From NCBI RefSeq assembly GCF_024793945.1, contig NZ_JANUSD010000016.1, positions 67,628-131,627 on the forward strand: a stretch of DNA of 64,000 nt. The letters run 5' to 3'. Made by a program: the position numbers and the translations under genes. Under the pieces are notes generated by a model. The model made no database searches. It had not been told where the DNA came from and saw only the letters and a list, made by a program, of their open reading frames with translations. How positions within the stretch are numbered: position 1 is the first letter of the stretch; each line of letters begins with the position of its first letter. Source of the stretch: Emticicia fluvialis (GTDB lineage: Bacteria > Bacteroidota > Bacteroidia > Cytophagales > Spirosomataceae). This document shows, in pieces, positions 46,002 through 55,819 of the stretch.

Positions 46002-46171
46002 CAAAAGCCTGCAAACGCCGAAGCGTTAATTTGCTTCACCAACAGGCATGTTTACTTCGGCATCTGCCCGTATTATACCTTATAATAAATAATTGTTCAA
46101 ATAGTTGATTTTCTGGCCGCTAATGCGTAATATTATACTTTGATGTGATTAAACCGCTCGCCCGTAAAGCC

Positions 46172-47224
46172 ATGAAAAACGCCATAATTATACTCTTGCT
46201 TGCCTTGGCAACTAGTTGCAAACCTGCAAAAGAGCTGGTGCCAGAACCCGAATTGGCAATGTCTCTTGAAATCACCCGTCTGGGAGCAGAGGTTTATGTA
46301 AAAAATACCCTTAAAAACGCTGCCAGCTATGACCTTGATTACGGCGACGGCACAAAAATAATTAACGAAACCGTACCAGGCCTTGAGGCCCTAGGCCCGA
46401 AGAGCCAAGTCTCTTACCAATACAAAAAAGATGGTGCCTTTACCATAACCCTTACGGCTTATAACCAAAAGGGGCAATCTAAAACACAAAGCCAGATAAT
46501 AACCGTTGATTACTACCAGAAAAACACATCTGTAACCGATTTCGCGTTGGTGGCGGCTCAAAACGGCACTATAAAAATGACAAGCCTGTCAAGCAATTAT
46601 ACATCGCTTGAGGCACAGGTGTCGGCAGGAGGCATGGGCTTTAGTACCAAAACTCCGAACCCTATCTTTGAACTCGACCTCAACGGCCAGTATCAATTCA
46701 GTATGAAGGCCTATAATCAAATCTCCTCCGCCAAAGACACCCTCATTAGCATTCAGAACATTCAGGAAAGAGAAAAAGGGTATTTTAAAGGAAACTGGCT
46801 TGGCACTGAAATAGAAACTTACGAAACTTTTGATAATCAGGCCAGAACCGAATATATGGACATTGGCGGCGGATACAAATTCCTGAACAATCATTTTGCG
46901 GTTATCAGAGGCAAACAGGGAATAACTATCAGCAACAGGAAAATAAATACCGACAGCCTGAAAACCAATCAGATGAAATACGAGCAAATCAGGTCCAGAT
47001 TTAAGGCAGGAATACAAAACAGCGAAAACTGGATACTCAGCACGATTGGTAATCCGGTTTCAAAGTCCATTGAAATTCTCGAAATCCGCGAGGTACAACA
47101 AAAAAAGATTATCCCTGAAATGGACTCCCGCGCGTTCTGGATTACCTACCGTATCAAAGCAGATTTTGGCGCCTATCTCGGTAAAATTGATGGTACGCTA
47201 AAAATGCGGTATCTGATATATTGA
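46172..47224 (+). CDS. PKD-domain lipoprotein
   Basis: 350 aa from ATG 46172. A GTG at 46145 would add nine basic residues and spoil the signal. Lipobox ALATSC, Cys at about residue 16. A PKD-like beta-sandwich lies at about residues 30-115 (AASYDLDYGDGT... and YQYKKDGAFTITLTAYN). A second, similar but less obvious repeat follows (TSLEAQVSAGG...FELDLNGQYQFSMKAYN). The C-terminal ~130 residues are unassigned. Probably attached to the outer membrane and involved in surface protein or carbohydrate contacts. Monocistronic. Confidence 0.75.
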   Translation: MKNAIIILLLALATSCKPAKELVPEPELAMSLEITRLGAEVYVKNTLKNAASYDLDYGDGTKIINETVPGLEALGPKSQVSYQYKKDGAFTITLTAYNQKGQSKTQSQIITVDYYQKNTSVTDFALVAAQNGTIKMTSLSSNYTSLEAQVSAGGMGFSTKTPNPIFELDLNGQYQFSMKAYNQISSAKDTLISIQNIQEREKGYFKGNWLGTEIETYETFDNQARTEYMDIGGGYKFLNNHFAVIRGKQGITISNRKINTDSLKTNQMKYEQIRSRFKAGIQNSENWILSTIGNPVSKSIEILEIREVQQKKIIPEMDSRAFWITYRIKADFGAYLGKIDGTLKMRYLIY

Positions 47225-47278
47225 TTTTTCATCTACCCGTTTCAAAAACCCTTCATTTTTTACAAATCCAAGGGCATA

Positions 47279-47332
47279 CCTTACACCTTGCCAAAGCCTC
47301 CAAAGCGCGCAGCCCAAAAGACTGTGGTTGCC
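47279..47332. repeat. Dispersed intergenic repeat, copy 2
   Basis: TTACACCTTGCCAAAGCCTC then CAAAGCGCGCAGCCCAAAAG, 9 bp short of the stop of the following minus-strand gene. It matches the copies at 45954, 48475 and 49704. Confidence 0.6.
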
Positions 47333-47340
47333 GACCCTTT

Positions 47341-48078
47341 CTATAAATTGTAACTAAAATTCAACACAAAATATCCAAAAGTGGCAATTTGTGGTTCTTT
47401 GAGAACTTCCTTCGAAATCTGGCTTCCATCAAAAGTAATGGTTTCAACTTTCTTTGAATAAAGCAACCTTAGCTGACTTTCGAGCGATATGGAAAAACGA
47501 TGATTCAGATAATACTTGGCACCCATGAAAGGAGACAACGTCACTGCATTCTTAACGGTTTTAGTACGAAGTGTACCTGTTACATCAATGCCGTTTTCAT
47601 CCTTCTTTTTTGCCTTGTTGTCATGAAAATTGTTTATTTCTGCCCTCCCGCTCATGTCAGCCCCATAGAAAAACACAAATCGCCCTTTGATTTTCTGCCA
47701 TTCATAACCAAGAACGACAGTGGGGCGAAAATAGCTTCTTACCGGATTTAAATATAAGTTGGCGTTACCACCATAAAAAGATTCGTTTTCTCTAAGATAG
47801 TAAGGGGTGGCCATGAAGCGTACTGCTCCGGGCTTATTAGCCTTATTGGTGGTATTCAGCTTGATAAGATAAGGGTAAGCCCAATTGTCGGGAGATTGAA
47901 GTTTAAACAAAGGAATCAGATTGATATTTATTTCCCATTTATGCCTTTTTACAGGCTGGTCAATCGCATTACTTAGCCTGCCGGGCTGTGTGTCTGTTAC
48001 TTGGGCCATAGCATTTACACCCAATAAACAGCAGGCAAATAAACTGACAAAAAATTTAAAGTTGTTTTTCATGGACAT
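47341..48078 (-). CDS. Secreted protein, duplicate 1
   Basis: 245 aa with a signal peptide (FKFFVSLFACCLLGVNAMAQ) and beta-rich mature part (HKWEININLIPLFKL, VVLGYEWQKIKGRFVFFYGADM, FMGAKYYLNHRFSISLESQLR) ending FVLNFSYNL, as in outer-membrane barrels with a terminal aromatic/hydrophobic residue. Duplicate 2 (48557-49306) is about 86% identical, differing in exposed-looking positions. Likely an outer-membrane protein. Function unknown. Confidence 0.75.
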   Translation of the reverse strand: MSMKNNFKFFVSLFACCLLGVNAMAQVTDTQPGRLSNAIDQPVKRHKWEININLIPLFKLQSPDNWAYPYLIKLNTTNKANKPGAVRFMATPYYLRENESFYGGNANLYLNPVRSYFRPTVVLGYEWQKIKGRFVFFYGADMSGRAEINNFHDNKAKKKDENGIDVTGTLRTKTVKNAVTLSPFMGAKYYLNHRFSISLESQLRLLYSKKVETITFDGSQISKEVLKEPQIATFGYFVLNFSYNL

Positions 48079-48474
48079 TAAAAGGTGATTTAGTTAAATT
48101 TTCAAAACAGATATTCATGCCATCTGTTGCCAAAACATAAAGAGAAGGTTAAGCTTTTTGCTATACTCTGTACCAACAAACAAAAACAAAATTTACACAT
48201 ACACAACCAATAGTTATTTAACGGCACTTTCAATTAAAAACATACCCCTCAAAACATATAACGCGCACCGTTCCACCAGTAATCATGGTAGAAATTCCGG
48301 TAAAATGTATAACATTTAATCAGTTTAAACCTCAGAACTTTGTATCACCGGGCATTCTTAGTTGTATGCCCCGCTGCAAAGCCAATTACTAAGTATGCAT
48401 AAAAAACTAACTAACTATATTTTACCACGGAGTGGCTCGGAGTTTAGCACAGCGTTTCACGAAGTTGAGAGAAG

Positions 48475-48537
48475 AATCCCCCCTTACACCCCCTGCCAAA
48501 GCCTACCCCACGCCCAGCCCAAAAGACTGTGGATGCC
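48475..48537. repeat. Dispersed intergenic repeat, copy 3
   Basis: CTTACACCCCCTGCCAAAGC then CTACCCCACGCCCAGCCCAA, between the two duplicated genes. It is part of the tandem unit. Confidence 0.6.
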
Positions 48538-48556
48538 GATTTCAAGATTACCCTTT

Positions 48557-49306
48557 CTATAAATTGTAACTAAAATTCAACACAAAATATCCAAAAGTGG
48601 CAATTTCTGGTGCTTTGAGAACTTCCTTCGAAATCTGGCTTCCATTAAAAGTAATGGTTTCAACTTTCTTTGAATAAAGAAACCTTAGCTGACTTTCGAG
48701 CGATATGGAAAAACGATGATTCAGATAATATTTGGCACCCATGAAAGGAGACAACGTCACTGCATTCTTAATGGTTTTATCACGAAGTGTACCTGTTACA
48801 TCAATGCCGTTTTCATCCTTCCTTTTTGCCTTGTTGTCATGAAAATTGCTTATTTCTGCCCTCCAGCTCATGTCAGCCCCATAGAAAAACACAAATCGCC
48901 CTTTGATTTTCTGCCATTCATAACCAAGGACAACAGCGGGGCGAAAATAGCTTCCTACCGGATTTACAAATAAGTTGGCGCTATCACCATAAAAAGATTG
49001 GTTTTTTCCAAGATAGTAAGGGGTGGCCATGAAGCGTACTGCACCGGGCTTATTAGCCTTATTGGTGGTATTCAGCTTGATAAGATAAAAGTAAGCCCAA
49101 TCGTCAGCCCATTGTAGTTTAAACAAAGGAATCAGATTGATATTTATTTCCCACTTATGCCTTTGTACGGGCTGTTCAATTAATTTACTGATTGTAGAAA
49201 GAGGTTTTTTCGGCTGATTATCAGCTACTTGCGCCCTGGCATTTACACCCAATAAACAGCAGGCAAATAAACTGACAAAAAATTTAAAGTTGTTTTTCAT
49301 GGACAT
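48557..49306 (-). CDS. Secreted protein, duplicate 2
   Basis: 249 aa. It has the same signal peptide and barrel-like layout as duplicate 1. Early residues after the signal differ most, with a 4-residue insertion (KKPLSTISKLIEQPVQ against RLSNAIDQPVK). In the C-terminal two-thirds I count about 18 amino-acid changes and only three silent ones. Upstream DNA is nearly the same as that of duplicate 1, so both probably share promoter behaviour. Confidence 0.75.
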   Translation of the reverse strand: MSMKNNFKFFVSLFACCLLGVNARAQVADNQPKKPLSTISKLIEQPVQRHKWEININLIPLFKLQWADDWAYFYLIKLNTTNKANKPGAVRFMATPYYLGKNQSFYGDSANLFVNPVGSYFRPAVVLGYEWQKIKGRFVFFYGADMSWRAEISNFHDNKAKRKDENGIDVTGTLRDKTIKNAVTLSPFMGAKYYLNHRFSISLESQLRFLYSKKVETITFNGSQISKEVLKAPEIATFGYFVLNFSYNL

Positions 49307-49703
49307 TAAAAGGTGATTTAGTTAAATTTTCAAAAGAGATATTCATGCCATCTGTTGCCAAAACATAAAGAGAAGGTTAAGCTTTTTGCTATACTCTGTA
49401 CCAACAATCAAAAACAAAATTTGCACATACACAACAAATAGTTATTTAACGGCACTTTCAATTAAAAACATACTCCTCAAAACATATAACGCGCACCGTT
49501 CCACCAGTAATCATGGTAGAAATCCCGGTAAAATGTATAACATTTAATCAGTTTAAACCTCAGAACTTTGTATCACCGGGCATTCTTAGTTGTATGCCCC
49601 GCTGCAAAGCCAATTACTAAGTATGCATAAAAACTAACTAACTATATTTTACCACGGAGTGGCTCGGAGTTTAGCACAGCGTTTCACGAAGTTGAGAGAA
49701 GAA

Positions 49704-49763
49704 TCCCCCCTTACACACCCTGCCAAAGCCTCCAAAGCGCGCAGCCCAAAAGACTGTGGATGC
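49704..49763. repeat. Dispersed intergenic repeat, copy 4
   Basis: CTTACACACCCTGCCAAAGC then CTCCAAAGCGCGCAGCCCAA at the end of the tandem unit. It lies upstream of the CPBP protease gene. Confidence 0.6.
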
Positions 49764-49966
49764 TGGCGTGTTAATCGGTTTCAAGGCCAGGCACCGCATA
49801 CAGTATTTACGTACCCGGAGATGGTTTGCCCCGAATCCACCCCCTATTCACCGCATAAAATGCGGCGAATAATTTTTAATCCCAAAAAGCAAAAAAAACT
49901 TTCGGGTAGCTCTTGCTTTATTTCTCTTTTAATAGGCATATTGCACAGCAAATCTCAATCCCCACC

Positions 49967-50770
49967 ATGAAACCCCTTCTTGCTTATTTTACTTTGGCTT
50001 ACCTTATCAGCTGGTTGATATGGTTTCCGCTTTACAGCCACGTTTGGGGCATTACCGGCTTGCCCGTTCTGCCGTATCATCATGCCTTGGGTGGCCTGGG
50101 GCCTATGACAGCCTCTTTCATTACCACTGCCATTTTCGGCAAGCCCAACGGCACAAAACTACTGCTGGTGCAGATGTTTCAAACCAAACCTGTGGTGTAT
50201 ATGCTTATTGGGCTGTTCAGCCCTTTTGTGCTGGCGGTGGCAGCGGCGGTTATTAATTATTGGGCAGCGGGTACGCCGCTTCAACTTGCCGGATTGTTTG
50301 TAGCCAAAGAGTACCCCGAATTGGGTTTTGCCGGATTCTTCTTCTACAACCTGCTGTTTTTTGGCTTTGGCGAAGAGGTAGGCTGGCGAGGCTTTGCCCT
50401 GCCTCGCCTCCAAAGCCGCTTCAATGCCCTTTCGGCAAGCCTGATACTCACCGTTCTGTGGGCAGCCTGGCACCTGCCGCTGTTTTTTTACAGGCCGGGT
50501 TATACCGGCATGGATGCCGCCGGTATCTTCGGCTGGGTGTTCAGCCTCCTTACGGGCAGTATCCTGCTCAGCTGGTTATACAACAGCTCAAAGGGCAGCC
50601 TGCTGGCCTGTGCTATTTTTCATGCCACGGTCGACATCGCTTTTCTGGCCGACTTTGCCGATAAAAACATCATCAATTATATGGGTATGCTCATCACCGT
50701 ATGGGGTGTAGCTACTATCGTTATTTTTAAGCCCGCCCACCTTTCGCGCACCGAACGCCTGCGGGACTGA
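49967..50770 (+). CDS. CPBP family intramembrane metalloprotease
   Basis: 267 aa from ATG 49967. The longer upstream frame has a polar leader and is unlikely. It has about seven or eight hydrophobic helices. The CPBP signatures are present: FGEEVGWRGFALPRLQ (EExxxR) near residue 129, LTVLWAAWHLP (FxxxH-like) near 166 and ACAIFHATVD (HxxxD) near 214. Members of the CAAX-protease/bacteriocin-processing group cleave within membranes or give self-immunity. The substrate is unknown. A strong terminator follows. Confidence 0.88.
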   Translation: MKPLLAYFTLAYLISWLIWFPLYSHVWGITGLPVLPYHHALGGLGPMTASFITTAIFGKPNGTKLLLVQMFQTKPVVYMLIGLFSPFVLAVAAAVINYWAAGTPLQLAGLFVAKEYPELGFAGFFFYNLLFFGFGEEVGWRGFALPRLQSRFNALSASLILTVLWAAWHLPLFFYRPGYTGMDAAGIFGWVFSLLTGSILLSWLYNSSKGSLLACAIFHATVDIAFLADFADKNIINYMGMLITVWGVATIVIFKPAHLSRTERLRD

Positions 50771-50779
50771 CAAAAAAAG

Positions 50780-50818
50780 AGACGCCCGTTTCCAAACCGA
50801 AAACGGGCGTCTGTTTTT
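50780..50818. terminator. Strong bidirectional terminator
   Basis: Perfect 12-bp stem AGACGCCCGTTT / AAACGGGCGTCT with A-run before and T-run after. It lies between the CPBP gene and the convergent small gene at 50834. Confidence 0.9.
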
Positions 50819-50833
50819 ACTATTATTTTATGG

Positions 50834-51013
50834 CTATGGCCGGTCTGCCTTCCAATCGCTGTTGTCTTCAGCTTTTACCTCAATCAGGTTGTTTTTTTTA
50901 AGGCTAACCTCTTTCCCGGTGAGCCATTTGCGAATCGCCGCCAGGTCTGAGCCATCAAAAAAACCGACTATCAGCATGGCTACAATCAAAAGAATTTCTA
51001 ATTCGTAATACAT
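50834..51013 (-). CDS. Small membrane-anchored protein
   Basis: 59 aa, MYYELEILLIVAMLIVGFF then a charged tail ending WKADRP. There is one transmembrane helix at residues 5-19, then a Lys/Glu/Asp-rich soluble part. It lies between the CPBP terminator and the barrel gene. The continuous hydrophobic-then-charged pattern argues for coding. No strong ribosome-binding site and no relatives known to me. Confidence 0.45.
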   Translation of the reverse strand: MYYELEILLIVAMLIVGFFDGSDLAAIRKWLTGKEVSLKKNNLIEVKAEDNSDWKADRP

Positions 51014-51100
51014 AACTCTGGTGTTTGCTAATTGTACTAATAATCCCTGTTAAGACGTAATTTCCGGCTATCAGGATGCAACTGCACCCCAACATTTTAT

Positions 51101-51742
51101 TTACCAGAATCTGAAACCAATGGTAGCCTGCACCCAGGCATTTTTATAGCGTGGATTGGTTGACGTACCGTCGCCGTTGTTATTCTGCACATCCCAGCCC
51201 GCACGGGTGCCAATCACAAACTTATCGAAGTTGAAATCAATACCACCTACGGCGCTCAGGGTGTTTTTGCGGATGTTGTCGTTCGTAAACTCCTGCTCCT
51301 GTGCCGATGTACCCAGGAAATTCTTGAAAACATCGTTCTGGCGCATCAGGTACGAATACTGCGGCCCCAACTGAACAGTAATAAAACTGCTGGGTTTGAT
51401 AGACACCAGCAACGGGATATCAACCGAATGCGTAGTGCGTGTCAGCTCATAATTGCTTCCGACAAACCGACCGCTCTGGCGGAACCCCTTCTGCGAATAC
51501 AACACTTCGGGTTGCAGACCCAGGTACTTACCCAACGGAATAGCCAGAAAAGCCCCTCCTGCAAAACCAAACTTGCCGTCGGCCGTGTAATCATCATTGT
51601 TTGAATCATAGATGTTCGAGAAGTTGGTACCTGCTTTTAAACCGAAAACCAGGTTCTCACGGGCATCGTTACTGCCACTCTGGCCAAAGCTCTTAATGGT
51701 AAAAAGGCTCACTACTGCTGCAATTGCTACTAATTTCTTCAT
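51101..51742 (-). CDS. Outer-membrane beta-barrel (PorT-like)
   Basis: 213 aa with a signal peptide (VAIAAVVSLFTIKSFGQ). Typical PorT/OMP_b-brl_2 layout: FGLKAGTNFSNIYD, GFAGGAFLAIPLGKYLGLQPEVLYSQKGF, HSVDIPLLVSIKPSSFITVQLGPQYSYLM, AVGGIDFNFDKFVIGTRAGWDV, ending WVQATIGFRFW with the aromatic C-terminus required for barrel assembly. An eight-stranded porin-like or scaffold protein. No operon partner. Confidence 0.88.
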   Translation of the reverse strand: MKKLVAIAAVVSLFTIKSFGQSGSNDARENLVFGLKAGTNFSNIYDSNNDDYTADGKFGFAGGAFLAIPLGKYLGLQPEVLYSQKGFRQSGRFVGSNYELTRTTHSVDIPLLVSIKPSSFITVQLGPQYSYLMRQNDVFKNFLGTSAQEQEFTNDNIRKNTLSAVGGIDFNFDKFVIGTRAGWDVQNNNGDGTSTNPRYKNAWVQATIGFRFW

Positions 51743-52500
51743 GACTGTAAATTTGGATTTTTGTTGTAAAAGTTGTACTGAGTGATTTTTTAATTGTCGT
51801 CAATTGACAGATATCATAAAATTTCCGTGCCTGATTTATAACGCACCAGACAAAGCAATATTGGGGATTTTTTTCTACAAAATTGTGGAGGGAGGGGGAG
51901 TTGTTAGCGTGGAAGGGTTGAGGAGGATTCTAATATCCCTTCAGCGCCTCTACACAGGGCGCGGCCGTGCGCGCAAGCCAAAGGCAAAGCAGGGTACTTT
52001 GGCGTTTAAAGTTTTAATTCTTAATGTCCTGCCAGAGTCTCCCGACTGGGCGTCCCCGTTCGCACAAGCCATGAGCAAAAGCGAGGGGACTCTGACAATT
52101 TAACTTAAAAATTCAATAACTTTGATATTACATTCCCCAGCATCAGAGTCCCCTCACATAGCTACTGGCTCAGGCTATCTGGAGATGCTGGTGGAACAGG
52201 AAAATTGTTAGTGGGAAAGCATTTGACTAAAATCTATTAGTTATATCCTATAAAATTAATGGTTTTCTAATTAAAAGTTTAAATCTTCGAAAAGTTTATG
52301 AAACATCTCTAAAATTCTTAATATTGTATAGATAAAACTTCCTTTATAAATCTTTAACACGTTGTGATTAAAACATAAGATAAATTCAATAATCTCTTAT
52401 TTCACTATCATTTGATTGCAACTTTCAATAAATGATTCTATAATGTTGAATTTAATATTGTTTCTGTGCTACAATAGTTAAAATAAACTCCCTTACAATA
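51743..52500. other. Intergenic region at the left border of a defence island
   Basis: AT content rises through this 750-bp stretch. A perfect 13-bp inverted repeat GAGGGGACTCTGA (52083-52095) / TCAGAGTCCCCTC (52143-52155) encloses 47 bp, and related AGAGTC words lie nearby. A 99-codon plus-strand frame (51804-52103) has no family resemblance and overlaps the repeats, so I do not call it a gene. The following AT-rich ~300 bp is the likely promoter of the ATPase gene. Confidence 0.45.
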
Positions 52501-54525
52501 ATGGAACTTCTTTTCACTTGGATTGAAAACTATAGAAATATTCGTCGTCAAGGCATTAATTTCAGTTCTGAATTCAACATCTCATTTGACCATCAGAAAA
52601 ATGTGCTAAGTATTGAAAGGAAACAAAATCATATCCCCAACTTTTTTGGAAATGGTATTTCTAATGTTTCAGTAATTGTAGGGGAAAATGGAACAGGAAA
52701 AACAAGTATATTGAATATACGGGAAGGAACCTTTTATCTTGGTCGTAAAGACAAAAACTACTTTATTGTCTGCTCTAATAAAGAATTGCTTAGTAAAATT
52801 TCTTTTAATACCATAGCCGAGATAAAAATTGAGAAGTATGAAAAATCAAATTTTAATGATACCCTATTTATTCAATATTCGAATTACGTTGATGGACTTA
52901 TAGAAGACTCGTACAATTCACTATTTGAAGCAAATAACATTTTCAACTTTTCAACAAATAGATTAGTTCTAGGGATTACAAGTATAAATAATGAAGACTT
53001 TAACGGCAACTTATATATTGACAGCACCCCATTCACAAGGCAATTAAAATCTCATTTGTCTGAAATAGGAAAACAAATGAGGTTTCTTTTGAAAGATGAT
53101 AATCATACAAAATTAAAATTTAATACTCCAGAAATTCTAACGATTAGATTTGATATAGTTAACGAATTGAACTATCTTTCCAATTTGTATAACAAAGGTG
53201 GTGGATATGGAGATGAAGACGATTATAAATAAGTTAAAGAAATAATAACGTTCTTTATAAATAATCTTACTGAACAATTTAGGCCACATCAAACTAGCGA
53301 TATAAGAGATTTGCATCTAGGAGTTACGGATAAAGAGTATTCTATGTTTTTATTACGATGGTGCATGTTTTTATCTTTCATCAATTCTTTCTCAGCTCCG
53401 AACATTGATTCAAATGGACCTGACCAATGGATTAGATTTGATAAAAATTGGGGAAGAAAACCCATTGAAGATTGGCTTACTTACTTCTTCACTGACTATA
53501 TCATTCAAGATGACAATTACAAAGGCTCAAAATTTGATAAGCAAATACAGACTTGGGCAACTAATGCAATTGTCTTTGTTGAGGATTTTGAAAAACTATT
53601 GAATTTGGATGTAGTTAGTTTTGAATATCTGAAACCAACTTCTTTAATCCGAATAAATCATGATTCGTATGGATTAGACTTAAGTTTAAAAATTGACATC
53701 TCAAATATTGAAAATCGTAACCTTTTATACAAAGCCCTAGTAGTTAATTATGAGAATATTATTAATCCACAACATTGGAGAAATGATAATCGCCCATTTT
53801 TATCATTTTCTTGGAGAGGATTAAGCACTGGTGAAATTGCGATGTTACGATTATTCTCAAGATTCAATAACTTAAGAAACATAATTAAGGTTAGAAGAGA
53901 AGTTGCTAGTCCTGGGTATCAAACAAGTCAAATTACAAATTTAGTGTTTCTAATTGATGAAGGTGAAATAGGACTACATCCAACATGGCAAAAGCAATTT
54001 TTAAGTATATTGATAGACAACTTACCATTAATGCTACAAGATGAAGGTATTAAATCTATTCAACTAATTTTATCAACCCACTCACCTTTTATTTTATCTG
54101 ATGTTCCGAATAATCATGTCATATTTTTAGAAAAGAATGAGAAAGGAGAGTCCATTGTAAATAGAAATCCACTTCAGGATAAAAAGATGACTTTTGGCTC
54201 TAATATCCATAGTCTATTGTCCGATGGCTTTTTTATGAAAGATGGATTAATTGGAGATTTTGCCAAGAAAAAAATCAATCAGGTTATTGATGATTTAATC
54301 GAAACTGGAAATAAATTATCAGTTCAAAGAAAAGTAGAGATTCAATCCATTATTCCTTTAGTTGGAGAACCCATCATTAGAAAAAAAATTCTCGATTTAT
54401 ATAATGAAAGAATAAATCTAACTATCGATGAAAGAATAAGAGCTTTGGAAGAATCTAAAAACAAACTTGAGAAGGATATTGAAAATTTAAAATCAAAACA
54501 AGATGATTCAAATAAAAAGAACTAA
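52501..54525 (+). pseudogene. Septu-like ATPase (PtuA-type), interrupted by one stop
   Basis: An AAA15/SMC-like ATPase split into two frames in the same phase (52501-53232 and 53311-54525) by a single TAA at 53230-53232, codon 244. The sequence after it (VKEIITFFINNL...) continues naturally, so a full protein of about 674 aa is expected. Walker A is GENGTGKTS with Lys67. Signature-like SWRGLSTGEIAMLRLF, Walker B VFLIDEGEIGLHP and the H-loop LSTHSPFILSD lie in the second part. A Lys/Glu coiled coil ends it. With the overlapping HNH gene downstream this matches Septu systems (PtuA plus PtuB). Whether the stop is real or an error is unknown. The gene is AT-rich compared with its neighbours. Confidence 0.78.
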
Positions 54526-55408
54526 TCTTGATGAATTAGCAGAATTGCATTATTGCGGTATTCAACAAAATGTAACTACTAAGTTGAATAAATATACTGA
54601 TGTTGCTAAATTTCTTTTGAATAATATCTCACTGAAAGAAATAATCTTAGGAAAACCTTTAATCCTTGAAGAAATAACAAACTTATTTGACAAAAATAGA
54701 ATAAGCCAATATAAAGCAGAACTTGAAACTATTTTCGATTACAAAGGATTTTATAAATGGAGAAATTATAATGCTTATACTCTCGCACAAAACCTTCAAG
54801 TGAATGTTTGTCCTTATTGTAATCGCCAATACACATTCACAATCATTAACAAAGCACTAAGTAAAGGTAGTACCAGACCAGAGTTTGACCATTTTTTAAG
54901 CAAAGGTCAATACCCTTATTTGGCATTATCATTCTACAATTTAATACCTTCATGCAAAATCTGTAACTCTTCTTTTAAAAGGTCAAAAGAATGGACATCA
55001 AAAACTCATATCCACCCTTATGAAGAAGGTTTTGGAAATAAATGCAAATTTTCATTAAGATTAGAAAAGCAAAAAGGGATAGATTTCTTTTATGGCAAAG
55101 AAAACTCCTTTAGCATTATATTACGAAATAAAGGTGGAGAGAAAATACAAAATAATATTAACGATTTATGCTTAGAGCCCATTTATAATGGACACAAGGA
55201 TTATGTTAGAGAAATTATTCAAAAAAGCATTGCTTACTCAGAATCATATGTGTGTGAATTATTTAATCAATATGAAGGAACATTATTTTCAAGTCCAAGC
55301 GACGTGCAAAAAATGATTTTGAACAACTACATTGATGAAGAAGATTTAGACAAACGTGTCCTCTCCAAATTAGCAAAGGACATTTCAGAAGAATTAGGAT
55401 TGTTTTAG
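54503..55408 (+). CDS. HNH endonuclease, PtuB-like
   Basis: 301 aa. It overlaps the end of the ATPase gene by 23 bp, so translation is probably coupled. HNH/McrA-like features: CPYCNRQYTF near residue 100, EFDHFLSKGQYPYLALSFYNLIPSCKICNSSFK near 130-160, in which the His of FDHFL and two CxxC pairs form the active and zinc sites. This is the nuclease partner of Septu systems; it degrades nucleic acid when the ATPase senses phage. Length is larger than compact PtuB proteins, with an extra C-terminal helical region. Confidence 0.8.
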   Translation: MIQIKRTNLDELAELHYCGIQQNVTTKLNKYTDVAKFLLNNISLKEIILGKPLILEEITNLFDKNRISQYKAELETIFDYKGFYKWRNYNAYTLAQNLQVNVCPYCNRQYTFTIINKALSKGSTRPEFDHFLSKGQYPYLALSFYNLIPSCKICNSSFKRSKEWTSKTHIHPYEEGFGNKCKFSLRLEKQKGIDFFYGKENSFSIILRNKGGEKIQNNINDLCLEPIYNGHKDYVREIIQKSIAYSESYVCELFNQYEGTLFSSPSDVQKMILNNYIDEEDLDKRVLSKLAKDISEELGLF

Positions 55409-55464
55409 TAATATAGAGTAATTCAACACTTATTTTTCCCTACACAAACCCACCCACCCCCACA

Positions 55465-55800
55465 TCACCCCATCATCTTCTTCCTATGCAGCATTCCCCA
55501 GAGGTGCAGTTCTTCAACCAGATTGTTGAGTGACAAGCCATGTTCGGTTATAGAATACTGCACCGTCGGCGGAAAGGTGTCAAACACCTCGCGCTTGATC
55601 AAAGCGTTGGTCTCCAAACTTTTTAGCTCTTTTGATAACGTTTTGTCGGTAATGCCGCTCACCTCTTTGGCTATTTGCTTAAAGCGTTTCGGGCCATCGT
55701 ACAACGAAAACAGAATCAGTAATTTCCATTTACCCTCCAGCGCTTCCAGGGCATCTTTAATAGAAAGCATATTAATGGGGCAGTGTTCTCCGTTCAGCAT
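55465..55800 (-). CDS. HxlR-family transcriptional regulator
   Basis: 111 aa starting at ATG 55800. Longer in-frame starts pass through an 18-bp repeat array and have no relatives, while this start puts the conserved CPI near residue 7. HxlR pattern: CPINMLSIKDALEALEGKWKLLILFSLYDGPKRFKQIAKEVSGITDKTLSKELKSLETNALI, then PTVQYSITEHG. A winged-helix DNA-binding dimer, often redox- or metabolite-responsive through the conserved Cys. It is divergent from the DoxX-like gene, and the palindrome array between them is the probable operator. Confidence 0.85.
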   Translation of the reverse strand: MLNGEHCPINMLSIKDALEALEGKWKLLILFSLYDGPKRFKQIAKEVSGITDKTLSKELKSLETNALIKREVFDTFPPTVQYSITEHGLSLNNLVEELHLWGMLHRKKMMG

Positions 55801-55819
55801 CGGTTTATATTTTACGTTA

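Larger units (their letters stand above)
47279..49763. repeat. 1.23-kb tandem duplication
   Basis: Two direct copies offset by 1228 bp, each comprising the dispersed repeat, a secreted-protein gene on the minus strand and about 450 bp of upstream DNA. The upstream parts differ by only about seven substitutions. The genes differ more, mostly by amino-acid replacements. Confidence 0.85.

Noticed and set aside
51804..52103. 99-aa plus-strand frame before the Septu-like genes
   Set aside because: No domain pattern, crosses inverted repeats and lies where composition changes; more likely non-coding or decayed.
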